Of a stretch of DNA of 6,589 nucleotides, positions 5,901 through 6,589 are shown one piece after another (positions within the stretch are counted from its first letter, which is position 1; every line of letters starts with the position of its first letter). Where the stretch lies: positions 1-6,589 of the forward strand of contig DOKO01000204.1 in the NCBI GenBank assembly GCA_003510825.1. The letters run 5' to 3'. The position numbers and the translations under genes were made by a program. The DNA is from Stenotrophomonas sp. (GTDB lineage: Bacteria; Pseudomonadota; Gammaproteobacteria; Xanthomonadales; Xanthomonadaceae). Under the pieces are notes generated by a model, which searched no databases, was not told the DNA's origin, and saw only the letters and a program-made list of their open reading frames with translations.

Positions 5901-6323
5901 ATGATCCGCACCGCCCTGACCTGCTCCCTGCTCGCTGGCCTGCTGCTTGCCGGCGGCACCCATGCCGCCGAGCTGACCGTGAACGTGCACGATGTCCGCG
6001 CCCAGACCGGCACCCTGCGCGCCGCCCTGGTGTCCTCCGACGAGGCCTGGACCGGCAAGGCCGCGCCGGTGCAGGCGCAGCAGGCACACCCGCAGGGCGA
6101 CAGCCTGCACTTCACCTTCAAGGATCTTCCGGCCGGCAGCTACGCCGTGCTGCTGACCCACGACGAGAATGACAACGGCAAGCTCGACACCAACCTGGTG
6201 GGCATGCCGATCGAAGGCTACGGCTTCAGCAACAATCCGCAGGTGATGCGCAAGCCGACCTTCGAGGAAGCACGCTTCGCGGTGCCCGCCGCCGGCACCG
6301 CCATCGACATCACCCTGCGCTGA
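5901..6323 (+). CDS. Secreted DUF2141 domain protein
   Basis: Small exported protein (140 aa) of unknown function. Residues 1-22 are a Sec signal peptide: Arg3, hydrophobic core ALTCSLLAGLLLAGG, likely signal peptidase I cleavage after THA (22/23). The mature part of about 118 aa shows the DUF2141 signature: a first strand ELTVNVHDV, FKDLPAGSYAVLLTHDEN, then DNGKLDTNLVGMPIEGYGFSNN. The segment 88-98 (Asp-x-Asn-x-Asn-Gly-x-Leu-Asp) looks like a calcium-binding loop of EF-hand or dockerin type but lacks the final Glu, so metal binding is only a possibility. ATG 5901 follows a GGA nine bases upstream. The next gene starts 26 bases after its stop, so the two are almost certainly one operon. It probably acts in the periplasm with the oxygenase. 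Confidence 0.93.
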   Translation: MIRTALTCSLLAGLLLAGGTHAAELTVNVHDVRAQTGTLRAALVSSDEAWTGKAAPVQAQQAHPQGDSLHFTFKDLPAGSYAVLLTHDENDNGKLDTNLVGMPIEGYGFSNNPQVMRKPTFEEARFAVPAAGTAIDITLR

Positions 6324-6339
6324 TTCTCCTTCCCGCACC

Positions 6340-6343
6340 GAGG
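6340..6343 (+). promoter_or_regulatory. Ribosome binding site of the carotenoid oxygenase gene
   Basis: GAGG six bases before ATG 6350. It decides the start, which also gives the complete twin-arginine signal at residues 3-7. Confidence 0.65.
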
Positions 6344-6349
6344 CCCGCC

Positions 6350-6589
6350 ATGGATCGTCGCCGCTTCCTCCGCACCCTGATCAGCAGCACCGCTGGCCTG
6401 GCCCTGGGCGCCACCGCCCTGCGCAGCGCCCCGGCCTTCGCCAACGACCCGGCGCAGTTCGCCCAGGGCCTGCAGGAGCATCCGTGGCTGCTGGGCTGGC
6501 GCGGGGTGAGCAGCGAGACGCTGGGCCCGGCCACGGTGCAGCTGCAGGGCCGGCTGCCGGCCGGCCTGGCCGACACGCTGTACCGCAAT
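6350..6589 (+). CDS. Tat-exported carotenoid oxygenase family protein (5' part only)
   Basis: First 80 codons of a gene leaving the window. Residues 1-31 are a twin-arginine signal peptide: MDRRRFLRTL with RRxFL, a moderately hydrophobic core (STAGLALGATAL) and a likely cleavage after AFA (29-31). The mature part starts with a helical stretch and reaches LQGRLPAGLADTLYRN at 65-80, which is the conserved N-terminal blade motif of the carotenoid cleavage dioxygenase/RPE65 family (usually continuing NGPA). Such enzymes cleave double bonds of carotenoids, apocarotenoids or stilbenes with Fe(II) held by four histidines; those histidines lie beyond the window, so activity cannot be judged. Export of a folded metal enzyme by Tat suits this family, but most studied members are cytosolic. 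Second gene of an operon with the DUF2141 gene. Confidence 0.82.
   Translation, partial: MDRRRFLRTLISSTAGLALGATALRSAPAFANDPAQFAQGLQEHPWLLGWRGVSSETLGPATVQLQGRLPAGLADTLYRN

Noticed and set aside
5752..6087. N-terminal extension of the kinase frame up to 6087
   Set aside because: The extension is Arg/Pro-rich, overlaps the DUF2141 gene, and is followed by an ATG at 5751 that starts a normal membrane-kinase N-terminus.

Overview
The window looks like chromosomal DNA of a GC-rich gammaproteobacterium of the Xanthomonadaceae, most likely Stenotrophomonas (S. maltophilia complex). The reasons are the very high GC at third codon positions, the style of the chemoreceptor, and three GTAG-type palindromes at 3526-3617 that match the SMAG (Stenotrophomonas maltophilia GTAG) repeat family. 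The genus call is an inference from these signs; no database search was possible.

Layout. (1) 1-2489, minus: a methyl-accepting chemotaxis protein missing its C-terminal end at the window edge. Just upstream is a near-perfect sigma-28 (FliA) promoter, so it belongs to the flagellar/chemotaxis regulon. (2) 2490-2692: a divergent intergenic region. On the plus strand it carries a MerR-family (SoxR-like) promoter with a 19-bp spacer filled by a dyad, pointing at (3) an arylamine N-acetyltransferase (2693-3529). (4) 3526-3617: three SMAG palindromes, the first sharing bases with the stop codon of the acetyltransferase. (5) 3627-5751, minus: a compact operon of a six-TM DesK/NarL-type histidine kinase, a LuxR-type response regulator (ATGA overlap with the kinase) and a small VOC-fold protein 17 nt further on. 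(6) 5752-5900: a second divergent intergenic region with three alternating CTGGCCC/GGGCCAG blocks. (7) 5901-6589, plus: a secreted DUF2141 protein followed 26 nt later by the start of a Tat-exported carotenoid-oxygenase (RPE65-like) protein that runs off the window.

How the genes work together. The chemoreceptor should feed the Che pathway. The acetyltransferase is probably a stand-alone, inducible detoxification gene. The kinase/regulator pair sits back to back with the exported DUF2141-oxygenase pair; control of that pair by the regulator is a reasonable hypothesis from position only. I see no rRNA, tRNA, CRISPR array, insertion sequence or phage gene. The most interesting points are regulatory: the FliA promoter, the SoxR-like box on the acetyltransferase gene, and the exported carotenoid oxygenase with its DUF2141 partner beside an uncharacterised two-component system.
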